Positions 25,891-35,166 of a stretch of 50,929 nucleotides of DNA are shown here, piece after piece (the first letter of the stretch is position 1; every line of letters begins with the position of its first letter). Location: NCBI GenBank assembly GCA_004193595.1, contig RPGQ01000030.1, positions 1-50,929 on the forward strand, read 5' to 3'. A program made the position numbers and the translations under genes. The notes under the pieces are model-generated. The model was not told the origin of the DNA. It was given only the letters and a program-made list of their open reading frames with translations, and searched no databases. This DNA is from Desulfobacteraceae bacterium Eth-SRB2. GTDB taxonomy: Bacteria > Desulfobacterota > Desulfobacteria > Desulfobacterales > UBA11574.

Positions 25891-28566
25891 TCATGCAGCT
25901 TTGTTTATCTTGACCGCGCTGACCTTAAACTCGGGTATCTTTGCCACCGGGTCGACAATTGAATGTGTCAGGATGTTTGCCGGAGCTTCATGAAAATGGA
26001 ACGGCATAAAAACCATCCCGAGTTGGGAACGCTCCGTGAGCCATGTTTTGACTTTTATACTACCCCGTCTTGAGGTTATCTCTATGTAGTCCCCTTCCGA
26101 TATGTCCAGCTTTTTAGCATCTTCAGGGTTTATTTGCGCAATGGGTTCCGGGCAAAGACGATTCAGGCCGGTACCGCGCCGGGTCATGGTTCCGGTATGG
26201 AAGTGTTGCGGAACCCGACCGGTGCTGAGCAGAAACGGGTAGTCGTCATCGACTTCCTCGGCAGGCGGTATGTAATCAATGGCAAAGAAAAGCCCCTTGC
26301 CTCTGGCAAATTTTCCCACGTGAAGTACGGGCGTCCCGGGATGATCTTCATCCGGACACGGCCAGCTAATCCCGCCTTTTTCGATTCGCTTGTAGGTTAT
26401 CCCCTTATAGCTGGGGGTCAAAAGGTTTATCTCCTCCATGATTTTTTCCGGAGTTGACGCGGGCATGGTATAGCCCATCCTTCTTGAGATTTCGCTGATG
26501 ATCCAGGTGTCCTCTCTGGCTTCTCCCGGAGGTTCAACCGCCTTTCGAACTCTCTGGACCTTGCGTTCGGTGTTTGAAACCGTCCCGTCCTTTTCGGCAA
26601 AACAGGTGGCAGGCAGCACAACATCGGCCAGTTGTGCTGTCTCCGTGAGAAATATATCCTGAACCACAAAAAAATCTACACTTTCTATACAATGTTCTAT
26701 ATGAAGTTTGTCCGGGTCGCTCATCGCGGGATTTTCTCCCATGACATATATGGCTTTTACTTTTCCCGACTCGGCGGCGTCGAACATCTCCGTAATGGTC
26801 AGGCCGGGCGTGGACGGAAAGCCTTCCACCCCCCATGCATCTGCAAATTTTTTCCTCACGTCATCCACGGTAACCGCTTGATAGCCGGGAAAGACATTGG
26901 GCAGGCCGCCCATATCACAGGCACCCTGGACGTTGTTCTGGCCGCGTAGCGGATTGACGCCGCCGCCGACCTTTCCCACGTTGCCGCAGAGCATGGACAG
27001 GTTGGCACAAGATTTGACGTTATCCGTGCCGGTGGTATGCTGGGTTATCCCCATGGTATAAAGAATTGCTGCCACATTGGCCTTTCCATAGAGCCGGGCC
27101 GCATCATAAAGCTTTTCTTCAGGGACCCCGGTAATGGAAGAGACGTATTCCGGGGTATACTTTTCAACGCAGCTTTTCAACTCGTCAAAACCTTCCACCC
27201 GCTCATCGATGTAAGCCTGATCCTGCAAGTTCTCTTTAATGATGATGTGCATGAGCCCATTAATCAACGCAACATCGGTACCCGGATTATGCCGCAGCCA
27301 AAGATCGGCGTGATCCACCAACTCAATATGTCTCGGGTCTATCACAAGGAGCTTTACCCCCTTTTGATGGACGGCTTCCATAATGTAGTTGGCAATGATG
27401 GGGTGATTACCCGTGGTGTCGGTTCCGATGGCCAGAATAACTTCTGTCTTGAGAACATCACCAATGGGGTTTGTCATGGCCCCGCTTCCCAACGTAGCGG
27501 CAAGACCTGCCACCGTTGAAGAATGTCAGAGCCGGGCGCAGTGATCCACGTTATTGGTCCCGATCACCGCGCGCATGAATTTTTGAAAAAGAAAGTTTTC
27601 TTCATTGGTACACTTGGCAGAGGTAAGCCCGGCGATACTGTCCGGGCCGTGTTGTTCGATGAGGGCTTTGAACTTTTCGGCCACGGTATCAAGAGCTTCT
27701 TCCCAGCTGGCCTCCCTGAAAGCGCCGTTTTCTTTTATTAGCGGCTTTTTAAGGCGGCTTTCGTCTCCGATATACTCATATCCGAAGCGTCCTTTGTCGC
27801 AAAGGCTGCCCTGGTTAACGCCCGTGTCCACATCGGTGGTAATACCGATCACCCGGTTGTCCAGAACGTTCAGCTGAAACTGGCACCCGCAACCGCAGTA
27901 GGAGCAGGTGGTCCAAACCTTCTTGACCAGCCAGGGCCTTCCCTTGTACCTGCTCAAATTTTCGGTCAGTGCGCCGGTGGGACATACCATGAGGCATTCC
28001 CCGCAGGACTTGCATTTATCAGGATCCACAACGATCCTTGCATTTTCGTCCTCCCCCTCTATTGATAAAGCACCGATCTGTTTGAGATCCCGGCATGCCG
28101 CAACGCATCGTCCGCACAGGATACATCTGTCTGCCCAGTAACGGATCAGTGTTGTGGAGTAAGTATCATCCCTTTTTACCTTGCGGGGTTCATACGGAAC
28201 ATCCTCGATACCAAGTTCGTATACAATATCCTGAAGTTCGCATTCCCCGGCCTGGTCACATACGGGGCAGTCAAGGGGGTGGTGTTTCAATATCTTTTTC
28301 AGATTTACCGTGCGCTGCTCATGGAGAGCCTTTGAATCCGTAGTGACAACAAGGCCTTCTGAAACCGGAGCCGCACAGGAATTAACAGGCTCTTTCTCTC
28401 CCTCAATCTCAACAATACATATATTGCACGACTCGAGGGGCGGCAGCCTCTTGTGGTAACAGAGGGTTGGAATATGAATACCTGCTTTTTCAGCGGCCTT
28501 GAGAATCGTCGTCCCCTCGGGAACCTCAACCTCACTTCCGTCAATCGTTAACCTGACCATACTCAT
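25891..28566 (-). CDS. fdhA: Selenocysteine formate dehydrogenase / NuoG-like subunit
   Basis: Read through the in-frame TGA (27,526-27,528), this is one 891-residue protein and not two. Residues 1-75 form a [2Fe-2S] domain (C36, C47, C50, C64). A NuoG-type His-Cys [4Fe-4S] motif follows (H96, C100, C103, C109), then two ferredoxin motifs (C148-C158 and C185-C195). The molybdopterin domain opens with a further cluster motif, CSYCGCGC at 221-228. Codon 347 is UGA in VDHCARL-U-HSSTVAGLA, exactly where formate dehydrogenases carry selenocysteine as the Mo/W ligand, with His next to it. The C-terminal domain (YPFLLSTGRVPQHFHTGTMTRR, LDISEGDYIEITSRRG) binds the cofactor. It occupies the nuoG place between nuoD and nuoH, and nuoE and nuoF are absent. 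Inferred role: oxidise formate and feed the complex I chain. A GTG at 27,513 would give a false second gene. Confidence 0.93.
27490..27528 (-). promoter_or_regulatory. Bacterial SECIS element after UGA codon
   Basis: Seven nucleotides after the UGA, CAACG pairs with CGUUG, and GUGGCA pairs with UGCCGC, leaving a two-base bulge (UA) and the apical loop GGUCU. This makes 11 base pairs. The E. coli fdhF SECIS has the same position relative to UGA and the same GGUCU loop read by SelB. The stem is formed within codons for the conserved STVAGLAA stretch. Confidence 0.88.
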
Positions 28567-28643
28567 CTTTCCCTTTTCCGGTCACATGTATAAATAAAAT
28601 TCTGTTATAAATAAAATCTGCCTGAATATTAAAAATCCCGGTC

Positions 28644-29816
28644 TTACCTGTCGATTTCGCCTAAAACAACATCGATGCTCCCGATGATGGCAATGGCATC
28701 CGCCACCATATGCCCCACCATAAGACGGGGAAGCGCACTGGCCAGGTAAAAACATGGAGACCTTATTTTAAGCCGGTAAGGATGTTCGCTCCCGTCGCCA
28801 ACCAGGTAGAACCCCAGCTCTCCTTTGGCTCCTTCAACCGCCTGATACACCTCCGCTTCAGGAGCGACGGGACCTTTTACGTGGATCATGAAACGCCGGA
28901 TCAACGCACTGATATCCTTTTGCACTTCGTCTAAATCGGGGTTGCTTATCCATGGATTGTCGACATTTACCGGTCCCTCAGGCAAATTTTCAATGGCCTG
29001 GTCAATAATTTTAAGGGACTGGCTGAACTCTTCCATACGCACCAGGTAGCGGTCGTATACATCCCCTTTATCCCCGACCGGTATCTGAAAATCAAAATCA
29101 TCATAACTGCTGTACGGAAATGCCTTTCGCAGGTCATAGGCCACCCCGGACCCTCTGAGGCTGGGGCCGGTAAATCCGTAATTGACCGCTTCTTCCGCGG
29201 AAATGGTTCCGATGTCCATGGTCCGGGTCGTCCATATCTTGTTTTCCGTTAAAAGCTTATGGTAACCGTCAAGCCCCTTGGGAAACCATTTTACAAAATC
29301 TCGCACCATTTGTATAAATTTGGGAGTTGCGTCATGAGCCACTCCGCCGATACGGAAAAAAGTGGGAGTCAGCCGATATCCGGCGATCTCTTCATTAATG
29401 TCCATAATCATTTCCCGGTCCCTGAAGGCATAAAAAACAACGCTCATAGCGCCGATGTCCAGGGCATGGGTGCCGATCCAGAGATGGTGGCCCATGATTC
29501 GGGCAAGCTCTGCCATGATCACCCTGAGATACTGAGCCCGCTTGGGCACCTCGGTCCCCATCAGGTTCTCCACCGTCACGCAATAACCCATATTGTTTGC
29601 CGAAGCTGATGCATAATCGAGCCTGTCGGTAAGGGGGATTATCTGTTGATAGTTCCGGTTTTCAGCAAGTTTTTCGATCCCACGGTGCAGGTAACCGATA
29701 CGGGGAGTTGCGTTTACAATGGTTTCACCGTCCAGTTCCAGTTCGATGCGAAGTACACCGTGCGTCGCGGGATGGTGGGGCCCCATGTTCAGGTACATTT
29801 TTTTGCTTTCAGCCAT
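28644..29816 (-). CDS. nuoD: Complex I 49-kDa subunit D, operon 2
   Basis: A 390-residue peripheral-arm protein. The N-terminal GPHHPATHGVLRIELELDGE loop holds the quinone-site histidine. RIGYLHRGIEKLAE and PLTDRLDYASASANNMGYC follow, and the end is IIGSIDVVLGEIDR. The [NiFe]-hydrogenase cysteine pairs are absent, as expected for a complex I quinone site and unlike hydrogenase-type relatives, which argues against a formate-hydrogen lyase. It is a separate protein from NuoC (not a NuoCD fusion). Confidence 0.95.
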   Translation of the reverse strand: MAESKKMYLNMGPHHPATHGVLRIELELDGETIVNATPRIGYLHRGIEKLAENRNYQQIIPLTDRLDYASASANNMGYCVTVENLMGTEVPKRAQYLRVIMAELARIMGHHLWIGTHALDIGAMSVVFYAFRDREMIMDINEEIAGYRLTPTFFRIGGVAHDATPKFIQMVRDFVKWFPKGLDGYHKLLTENKIWTTRTMDIGTISAEEAVNYGFTGPSLRGSGVAYDLRKAFPYSSYDDFDFQIPVGDKGDVYDRYLVRMEEFSQSLKIIDQAIENLPEGPVNVDNPWISNPDLDEVQKDISALIRRFMIHVKGPVAPEAEVYQAVEGAKGELGFYLVGDGSEHPYRLKIRSPCFYLASALPRLMVGHMVADAIAIIGSIDVVLGEIDR

Positions 29817-29899
29817 GATTTCTACACTCGTCTTTTACTAAGGTATTTGAAATCGTTATTTGAAAAAACCGATTATCGTGTGAAAACAGAAAGCCTCCT

Positions 29900-30400
29900 C
29901 TACGTGTAATCCTCGATGGTTTCCGGATCAAACGGTTTGTCAAAGTCCTTTCCCTCAAGGGGGAAGTCCTTGCGCAACGGATGCCCCTCAAAATTTTTCC
30001 AGGTAAGGATGCGTTTTAGATCAGGATGGTCTGAAAATGGTATTCCCATAAGATCATAAACTTCTCTTTCTGCCCAGTCTGCGGAGTGCCAGATACTGCT
30101 CACGCTCGGAATTTCTTCCCCTTCTTCCGCCTTAAGCCTTACAATGAGGCGGCTGAAATCCTTTGTTGACAAGAGAATATATACCAGATCAAAACGGGGC
30201 GTTCTGGGGGTATAGTCAATTCCCAGTATATCGATGAGCAGGTCATAGGGAAGGTCAGTGTTTTCCTGAAGCACGCGCATGGTTTCATAAAACCGGTTTT
30301 TCGCCAAAGAGATCTCCCGCTGGCCTTTGTTTTCACACTCGTTTACAATCGCTTCCGGAAATTTTTTATGGATAGTTTGGATAACGTTTTTGTAACTCAT
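29900..30400 (-). CDS. nuoC: Complex I 30-kDa subunit C, operon 2
   Basis: A 166-residue subunit. ADWAEREVYDLMGIPFSDHPDLKRIL and the terminal GHPLRKDFPLEG are diagnostic of NuoC. It lies 25 bp after nuoB and 83 bp before nuoD. Confidence 0.94.
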   Translation of the reverse strand: MSYKNVIQTIHKKFPEAIVNECENKGQREISLAKNRFYETMRVLQENTDLPYDLLIDILGIDYTPRTPRFDLVYILLSTKDFSRLIVRLKAEEGEEIPSVSSIWHSADWAEREVYDLMGIPFSDHPDLKRILTWKNFEGHPLRKDFPLEGKDFDKPFDPETIEDYT

Positions 30401-30425
30401 TCGCTTCCATCCTTTTTTTCAGCGT

Positions 30426-30920
30426 TCAGCCGGTAAAATCCGGCCTCTGGTCCAGTTTTTCCGTCCTTATTTTTTCCTGAATTTTCATAAGACCGGCCAG
30501 TACCGCTTCAGGACGCGGAGGACAACCGGGTATATAAACATCCACCGGTATGATCTGGTCGACCCCCTGAACCACGGCGTAGCTTTGAAATACACCCCCG
30601 CAAGAAGAGCAGGCCCCCATGGCGATGACCCATTTGGGATCTGCCATCTGATCGTATACCCTTTTAACCATAACCGACATCTTTTTAGTCAGTGTCCCTG
30701 AAACGATAAGTAAGTCCGCCTGCCGGGGTGACGGTCGAAAAACCTCGGAGCCAAACCTGGAAATGTCAAAATTGGACAGTGTACTTGCAATCATCTCAAG
30801 GGCACAGCATGCAAGGCCGAACGTACACGGCCACACGGAGTTGCTCCGTGACCAGTTGACCAGTTTCGTCAAACTTGTAACCATATAGTTTTCACCCTGC
30901 AGGTAATTTTCTATTCCCAT
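30426..30920 (-). CDS. nuoB: Complex I subunit B (cluster N2), operon 2
   Basis: A 164-residue protein that holds the terminal [4Fe-4S] cluster N2: C38 and C39 in [11 protein letters not shown]104 in MGACSSCGG and C133 in [10 protein letters not shown], with the same spacing as E. coli NuoB. The start at 30,920 (MGIENYLQ) overlaps the nuoA stop and has GGGAG upstream; a longer frame to 31,031 lies inside nuoA and is rejected. Confidence 0.94.
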   Translation of the reverse strand: MGIENYLQGENYMVTSLTKLVNWSRSNSVWPCTFGLACCALEMIASTLSNFDISRFGSEVFRPSPRQADLLIVSGTLTKKMSVMVKRVYDQMADPKWVIAMGACSSCGGVFQSYAVVQGVDQIIPVDVYIPGCPPRPEAVLAGLMKIQEKIRTEKLDQRPDFTG

Positions 30921-31267
30921 TCCAGCGCTCCCTTTTTCCATACATAAACGTAACAAATCAGAAGAATCAGCATAAAAATAAGCATTTCCGCGAATCCGAA
31001 CAGGCCGAGTTTTTTGTAATAAACCGCCCACGGATACAGAAAAACGGCTTCAAGGTCAAAAACAAGAAAGAGCAACGCGATGACATAAAATTTGACCGGG
31101 GTATCGGTGTATTGAGCGCCTTCGCTGGGAAGCCCGCATTCATAGGGCTCGTTTTTGACTTTAAACTTACGCTTGGGGCCGAGGATATGTGAGAGAAAGA
31201 CGGTCACGCCGGCGAAAAGAATCGCCAGAATTACGGTATAGAGGATAGGATAATATTCTGTCAGCAT
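30911..31267 (-). CDS. nuoA: Complex I subunit A, operon 2
   Basis: A 118-residue, three-helix protein with [12 protein letters not shown] and [21 protein letters not shown], the conserved acidic TM2. I chose ATG 31,267 ([10 protein letters not shown]), preceded by GGAGG 11 nt away; the frame extends upstream to 31,384 but that leader is not like NuoA. It is the first gene of operon 2. Confidence 0.94.
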   Translation of the reverse strand: MLTEYYPILYTVILAILFAGVTVFLSHILGPKRKFKVKNEPYECGLPSEGAQYTDTPVKFYVIALLFLVFDLEAVFLYPWAVYYKKLGLFGFAEMLIFMLILLICYVYVWKKGALEWE

Positions 31268-31328
31268 ATCTGATCGTGCCTCCGCATCCTTTTTTAGGCC
31301 GCACCTTAATTGTGCTGAAATTATGCTT

Positions 31329-31357
31329 ATTTTAGCACAAATCTTACTCTGCAGTAA
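31329..31357 (-). promoter_or_regulatory. Candidate sigma-70 promoter of operon 2
   Basis: On the minus strand, TTACTG (31,357-31,352) and TAAAAT (31,334-31,329) are separated by 17 bp, about 60 bp before the nuoA ATG. The -10 is good, the -35 weak. Confidence 0.3.
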
Positions 31358-31384
31358 TACGGCACAAGCCTGAAGTGTTATCAC

Positions 31385-31521
31385 CGTGCGCTTTTTTTCC
31401 TTTGCTTACAAGGAGCGTAAAGCACATGGTAACCAGATAGAATATAACCAAGTCGGGTTTCTTATCTCAGAAAAAGGAGGGGGTCAAGGAAAAAATTCAA
31501 AATTTTAACCAAAGCAGAAGA
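31385..31521. other. Spacer upstream of complex I operon 2
   Basis: No gene is seen. An aaaaaggagggggtcaagg stretch near 31,472 resembles the left part of the element at 49,121-49,291. Confidence 0.35.
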
Positions 31522-31721
31522 GAGACCTTTGAAAAATGTTCAATTTTGTTCAAGGCCAAGGAAGGCGAAATTTTTAACCATACGAATACATTGAGTATTT
31601 TGAGGATTAACCCGCCAAAGTTCGGTGGCGGGTTAAAATTTGAGACTGTCGAAGCGAAGCGTAGATCCCGCCCATCGGGGACGCAGGCATTGGGCAAAAG
31701 AGGACGTTTTTCAAAGGTCTC
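31522..31721 (+). repeat. GAGACCTTTGAAA-ended small element
   Basis: A 200-bp element with inverted ends gagacctttgaaaaatgt (31,522) and acgtttttcaaaggtctc (to 31,721). Inside, about 31,570-31,641 carries the shared core (ttaaccatacgaatac / gtattttgaggattaa) with an extra gcgggt hairpin in its outer stem (cccgccaaagttcggtggcggg). There is no coding sequence. Confidence 0.75.
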
Positions 31722-31818
31722 GAAGATATTTGTTGGAATGTTTGAGTCCATGTGCAAGCCCGTCATGGAATTGCTCATCCTCAATGATGAAAAAATCGTG
31801 TTCACCCGAAAACCTGCA

Positions 31819-32319
31819 TTAACTCCAGGTTCCGCCACCATCCGTGCTGCTTATAATTGATAGACCGCCGGCGTTAGTTACACGCACGCCCAAAAACAGT
31901 CCGCTGGAATTTGTCAAATGGACATCGCCCGGGATTGCCGGGGTTTGGGTCATTCCTCTATTATTAAATCCATAGGTATTGGCAGTGAATGTAGTATTAA
32001 AAACATCTACGCCATTTTGCAGGTTACCAGTACTTATGACGGTTTCGCCCATGTCCGGGGTCCAGTTCAATGGTGAAGATGTCTCTAAAAATACTGTATA
32101 AGTGTCGTTTGGAATATCAAATTTTACAACTGTAAGCGTACCGGTCCTTACCGCTTTGGATCTCGCCATGTTCAAATCATCATAAATGTTTCTTACGGAT
32201 GTTTGTAACCTGTATTTGGGAAGCCAGGAAAAATAACTGGGTATGGCAATGGCCGAAATTATTCCAAGAATTGCAAGGGTAACGGTAAGTTCAATTAAAG
32301 TAAAACCTTTTTTATTCAT
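31819..32319 (-). CDS. GspH/FimT-like pseudopilin
   Basis: A 166-residue protein that starts MNKKGFTLIELTVTLAILG, a class III prepilin leader: cleavage by prepilin peptidase is expected between Gly and Phe, with the conserved Glu at mature position 5 and a hydrophobic helix to about residue 30. The region SVRNIYDDLNMARSKAVRTG is typical of FimT/GspH minor pseudopilins. The rest is beta-rich. It overlaps the upstream lipoprotein gene by 8 bp. No other pilus genes are nearby, so the assembly machinery must be elsewhere. Confidence 0.82.
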   Translation of the reverse strand: MNKKGFTLIELTVTLAILGIISAIAIPSYFSWLPKYRLQTSVRNIYDDLNMARSKAVRTGTLTVVKFDIPNDTYTVFLETSSPLNWTPDMGETVISTGNLQNGVDVFNTTFTANTYGFNNRGMTQTPAIPGDVHLTNSSGLFLGVRVTNAGGLSIISSTDGGGTWS

Positions 32320-32713
32320 CGGTATCTCCCATAAACAAAGCGATCTGTGTTTTACCGCCGTTAACCGGCGTATAGGTATCGATCATTAAACCCGTATTGT
32401 CTTTAAAAAGAGCCAAAAAAGCGACTGATTCCGGGTCATGGATATTGTTTGATGCAGATTCTCGTTCAACCCGTACGGACCACCCTTTTTTGCTCATATG
32501 ATATTTATAATATTCTAATACTTTTTTCCATGAATCGTTGGTTTCTAGCTCGGCATAACAACCGCCCTTCAGGTGAATTAAGTTCACGATCTTCGAGTCC
32601 GGATAACGGGAAACCGTACCATTAAAAGCGTATGGCATTCTATCCGCACATCCCCCAATAAAGTATAATAATATCAATAAAATACCAAATTGGATAAACG
32701 GTTTGATTTTCAT
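32312..32713 (-). CDS. Small lipoprotein paired with pseudopilin
   Basis: A 133-residue protein with a signal peptide ending in a lipobox, YFIGGC, with Cys22 as the lipidation site. The mature part includes SRYPDSKIVNLIHLKGGCYAELETNDSWKKVLEYYKYHMSKKGWSV, which resembles small periplasmic proteins of delta-proteobacteria that monitor a two-residue Cys/aromatic pattern; I do not recognise a named family. Its stop overlaps the pseudopilin start, so the two are probably made together. Confidence 0.7.
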   Translation of the reverse strand: MKIKPFIQFGILLILLYFIGGCADRMPYAFNGTVSRYPDSKIVNLIHLKGGCYAELETNDSWKKVLEYYKYHMSKKGWSVRVERESASNNIHDPESVAFLALFKDNTGLMIDTYTPVNGGKTQIALFMGDTDE

Positions 32714-32875
32714 AAGTCAACCCTCTGTATTCTATAATCCTAACTTTGTTTAGAATATGTTGCAAAAATCATGCAAAAGTAAGAAATTGACTAGAGAAAA
32801 TCGAGAAATGATTGAATTCCGGCGGGTTGTGTTAAATAAGCAAATTGCAAAACCACAGGTATTGCGACAATATTC

Positions 32876-32891
32876 GGCAATATCTTTGCCA
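32876..32891 (-). promoter_or_regulatory. Candidate sigma-54 promoter for lipoprotein-pseudopilin pair
   Basis: The minus strand reads TGGCAAAGATATTGCC; GG and GC are 10 bp apart as in -24/-12 promoters. It lies about 165 bp before the lipoprotein start. The site is also a dyad (ggcaa-n5-ttgcc), so an operator is an alternative. Pilin genes are often sigma-54 dependent, but the match lacks the usual CAC. Confidence 0.25.
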
Positions 32892-32990
32892 TTTTTTGGC
32901 ACGTTTCACATTCTTTCGGAAAAATTTAATGCAAGCCTGGTGCATTCATGTGCATCGGGTAAGGAAACTTCAATGAAAGAAAAATTAATA

Positions 32991-33137
32991 TAGTGTCCAT
33001 CCATAAAATGGTAGATTTTGGTTTCCGGCAAGGCCCGAGCGAGTTTTCAACCGCAGGCATAGCGCGCTATTTCGAGGATTGAAAACGAGCGAGAACGCCG
33101 CCGGGGGCCGAAAGATGCCGTTTATGGATGGACACTA
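32991..33137 (+). repeat. TAGTGTCCATCCA-ended small element with shared core
   Basis: A 147-bp element with near-perfect ends tagtgtccatccataaa and tttatggatggacacta. The interior is GC-rich, but its centre (33,040-33,090) keeps the shared core: gttttcaaccgcaggcatag, loop, ctatttcgaggattgaaaac. It stops 2 bp before the adenine deaminase stop codon, where its long stem could act as a transcription end for that gene. Confidence 0.8.
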
Positions 33138-33139
33138 AT

Positions 33140-34852
33140 CTAATCCACAAACAAAGGTACTATTTTAAAGCGCACAACATCAACCAGCCCTTTATCCGTA
33201 ATTTTTAGCTCGGGAATAACGGGAAGTGCCAAAAACGAAAGCGTCATAAAAGGATCGTCAAGTATTGTGCCGAACTCCCGGGCGGCATGGATCAGGCGGT
33301 CTATCTTATCACCCACCGCTTTAACCGGTTCCCGGGACATAAGCCCTGCAATAGGAAGGGAAAGACCGGCGCAGACCTTGTTGTCATATACCGCCGCCAG
33401 CCCGCCTCCCATTTTAACGATAGCCCGGAATGCAGCGTTCATATCATCATCGGTTGTTCCCACAACAATAATATTGTGGGAGTCATGGGCCACACTCGAT
33501 GCAATGGCTCCCCGCTTCAAGCCGAAACCTTTAACAAAACCTTTTCCCATATTGCCCGACCCGGTATGCCGTTCAATAACCGCAATTTTCAGAATATCGC
33601 GAGATATGTCGGCACAGGCCTTGCCTTGTGATATCTTCGCGTCCACAATGCGGTGCCCGGTTATTATCTGGTCCGGCACGATATCCATGACTCTGATTCG
33701 CCCGGTTTCCGCCGGGATGGAAAAATCTATTTGTTCAATGTCAACGTTCATGGACGGCGGAAAAAGAACCGGATCGGGTGTTGCGATTTCCGGTGAAATT
33801 TTTCCATTTTCAGCCACCCGAACACCGCCATAATACACAGTCTCCAGGTATGGGCAGTCAAGATCTGAAAACACCACCAGATCCGCTCTTCGGCCCGGAG
33901 CAATCGCGCCGACATTTTGGATCCTGAAATATTCGGCAGGATTTATTGTGGCCATTTGAATCGCAATCACAGGATCAAGGCCGGCAAATATGGCTTTACG
34001 AACCATTGAATCAATATGCCCTTCTTCCAGTATGTCTTGGGGATGTCTGTCATCCGTACACCACATCATACGGCGAGCGGTTCGCTCGTTTACAACCGGG
34101 ATTAGTGCTTCCAGGTTTTTCGCGGCTGTCCCTTCCCGAATCATGATGTGCATTCCTAAATCAAGTTTTTCTTTTGCCTCCCGATCGGTGGTGCATTCAT
34201 GATCACTCGAAATTCCGGCGGCCATATAGGCATAAAGATCATGACCGGAAAGTCCGGGAGCATGACCGTCCACAGGTTTCCGCTCTTTTTTTGCCATATT
34301 TATTTTTCCCAGAACTTCCGGATCCTGGTTGATTACACCCGGATAGTTCATCATTTCGGCCAATGCCAAAATCCGCTCATGACCCATAAACGGCAAAAGA
34401 TCCTCTTTGGTGAGCGTTGCACCCGAGGTTTCCATGGTTGTGGCAGGAACGCAGGACGGGAGGGTGAAATAAATATTCATGGGCTGACCCCGGCTCGACC
34501 GAAGCATATAGTTTATTCCCTCAGTACCGAGTACATTGGCAATTTCATGGGGATCGGCCACCACGGTGGTGGTGCCGCAAGCAACCACAGCTCGGGCAAA
34601 TTCGGTCATACCTGTCATGGAGCTTTCAATATGAACGTGGGCATCAATGAAACCGGGAGCCACAAAGCGTCCGCCAATATCCACCGTGTTTTTAGCATCA
34701 TATGTCCCAAACCCTGCGATATATCCATCCGCAACAGCAATATCGCCGGAAAAAATTTCCCCTGAGAAAACATTGATAATACGCGCGTCGGTAAGAAGAA
34801 GATCCACCGGTTTTTGTCCCCGTGCGGAACGGATAATGTCTTTAAGAGCCAT
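33140..34852 (-). CDS. ade: Adenine deaminase
   Basis: A 570-residue amidohydrolase that converts adenine to hypoxanthine and ammonia in purine salvage. Metal-site motifs are PGFIDAHVHIESSM (H72/H74), VADPHEIANVLG, SDHECTT and CTDDRHPQDILEEGHID. The C-terminal domain has GLKRGAIASSVAHDSHNIIVVGT, typical of the bacterial Ade family. It is a single gene with its own upstream region. Together with the SAH/MTA deaminases at 44-47 kb it fits recycling of adenosyl by-products. Confidence 0.93.
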   Translation of the reverse strand: MALKDIIRSARGQKPVDLLLTDARIINVFSGEIFSGDIAVADGYIAGFGTYDAKNTVDIGGRFVAPGFIDAHVHIESSMTGMTEFARAVVACGTTTVVADPHEIANVLGTEGINYMLRSSRGQPMNIYFTLPSCVPATTMETSGATLTKEDLLPFMGHERILALAEMMNYPGVINQDPEVLGKINMAKKERKPVDGHAPGLSGHDLYAYMAAGISSDHECTTDREAKEKLDLGMHIMIREGTAAKNLEALIPVVNERTARRMMWCTDDRHPQDILEEGHIDSMVRKAIFAGLDPVIAIQMATINPAEYFRIQNVGAIAPGRRADLVVFSDLDCPYLETVYYGGVRVAENGKISPEIATPDPVLFPPSMNVDIEQIDFSIPAETGRIRVMDIVPDQIITGHRIVDAKISQGKACADISRDILKIAVIERHTGSGNMGKGFVKGFGLKRGAIASSVAHDSHNIIVVGTTDDDMNAAFRAIVKMGGGLAAVYDNKVCAGLSLPIAGLMSREPVKAVGDKIDRLIHAAREFGTILDDPFMTLSFLALPVIPELKITDKGLVDVVRFKIVPLFVD

Positions 34853-34951
34853 GTTTTCCTCTCTTTTTTTGAATTTATTTTCATATATAGTATAGCATTA
34901 AGTCGGCGTTGAACATTATCACAATGGCACGGCACTGCCAATATCATAACT

Positions 34952-35129
34952 GACGGTCTCGTAAAAAGTCCAACTTCTGCGTTGTGCTGCATTTCGTAAT
35001 CATTCAACGTACGATAAGTACGCCTCATGATTACAAAATTTGCGACGCCTTTTTATCCCGCTTCTGTTTGGCGGGGGAGTTTGAACTTTTTACGAAACCG
35101 TCTAAATCGGACTTTTTACGAGTTCATCA
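34952..35129. repeat. TGATGAACTCGTAAAAAG-family repeat
   Basis: Starts gacggtctcgtaaaaagtcc and ends with ggactttttacgagttcatca. The arms cgtaatcattcaacgtac and gtacgcctcatgattac can pair, so nearly the whole element can fold back. This copy has an extra atcccgcttctgtttggcgggg hairpin. A clean copy in the opposite orientation lies at 49,907-50,060 and a degraded one at 10,815-10,990. Confidence 0.8.
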
Positions 35130-35133
35130 TAAC

Positions 35134-35166
35134 TAGTGTCCAGCATAGATGTATGAATGGGCACTA
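35134..35166. repeat. Miniature remnant with TAGTGTCC ends
   Basis: tagtgtccagca ... gaatgggcacta is a 33-bp pair of ends with almost no interior, probably a deletion form of the TAGTGTCC-ended elements. Confidence 0.45.

Noticed and set aside
27513..27600. A separate molybdopterin oxidoreductase gene starting at GTG 27,513
   Set aside because: The codon lies inside the conserved VAGLA stretch right after UGA; the N-terminal active site would be lost, and a SECIS hairpin overlaps. Readthrough as selenocysteine explains the data better.
18063..31267. A formate-hydrogen lyase or [NiFe] hydrogenase
   Set aside because: The 49-kDa subunit lacks the N- and C-terminal CxxC pairs that bind nickel and keeps the quinone-site motifs; full NuoA, J, K, L, M and N are present.
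32757..32993. A 78-residue plus-strand gene
   Set aside because: No homologous motif, no good ribosome-binding site, and it overlaps the likely promoter region of the lipoprotein gene and the edge of a small element.
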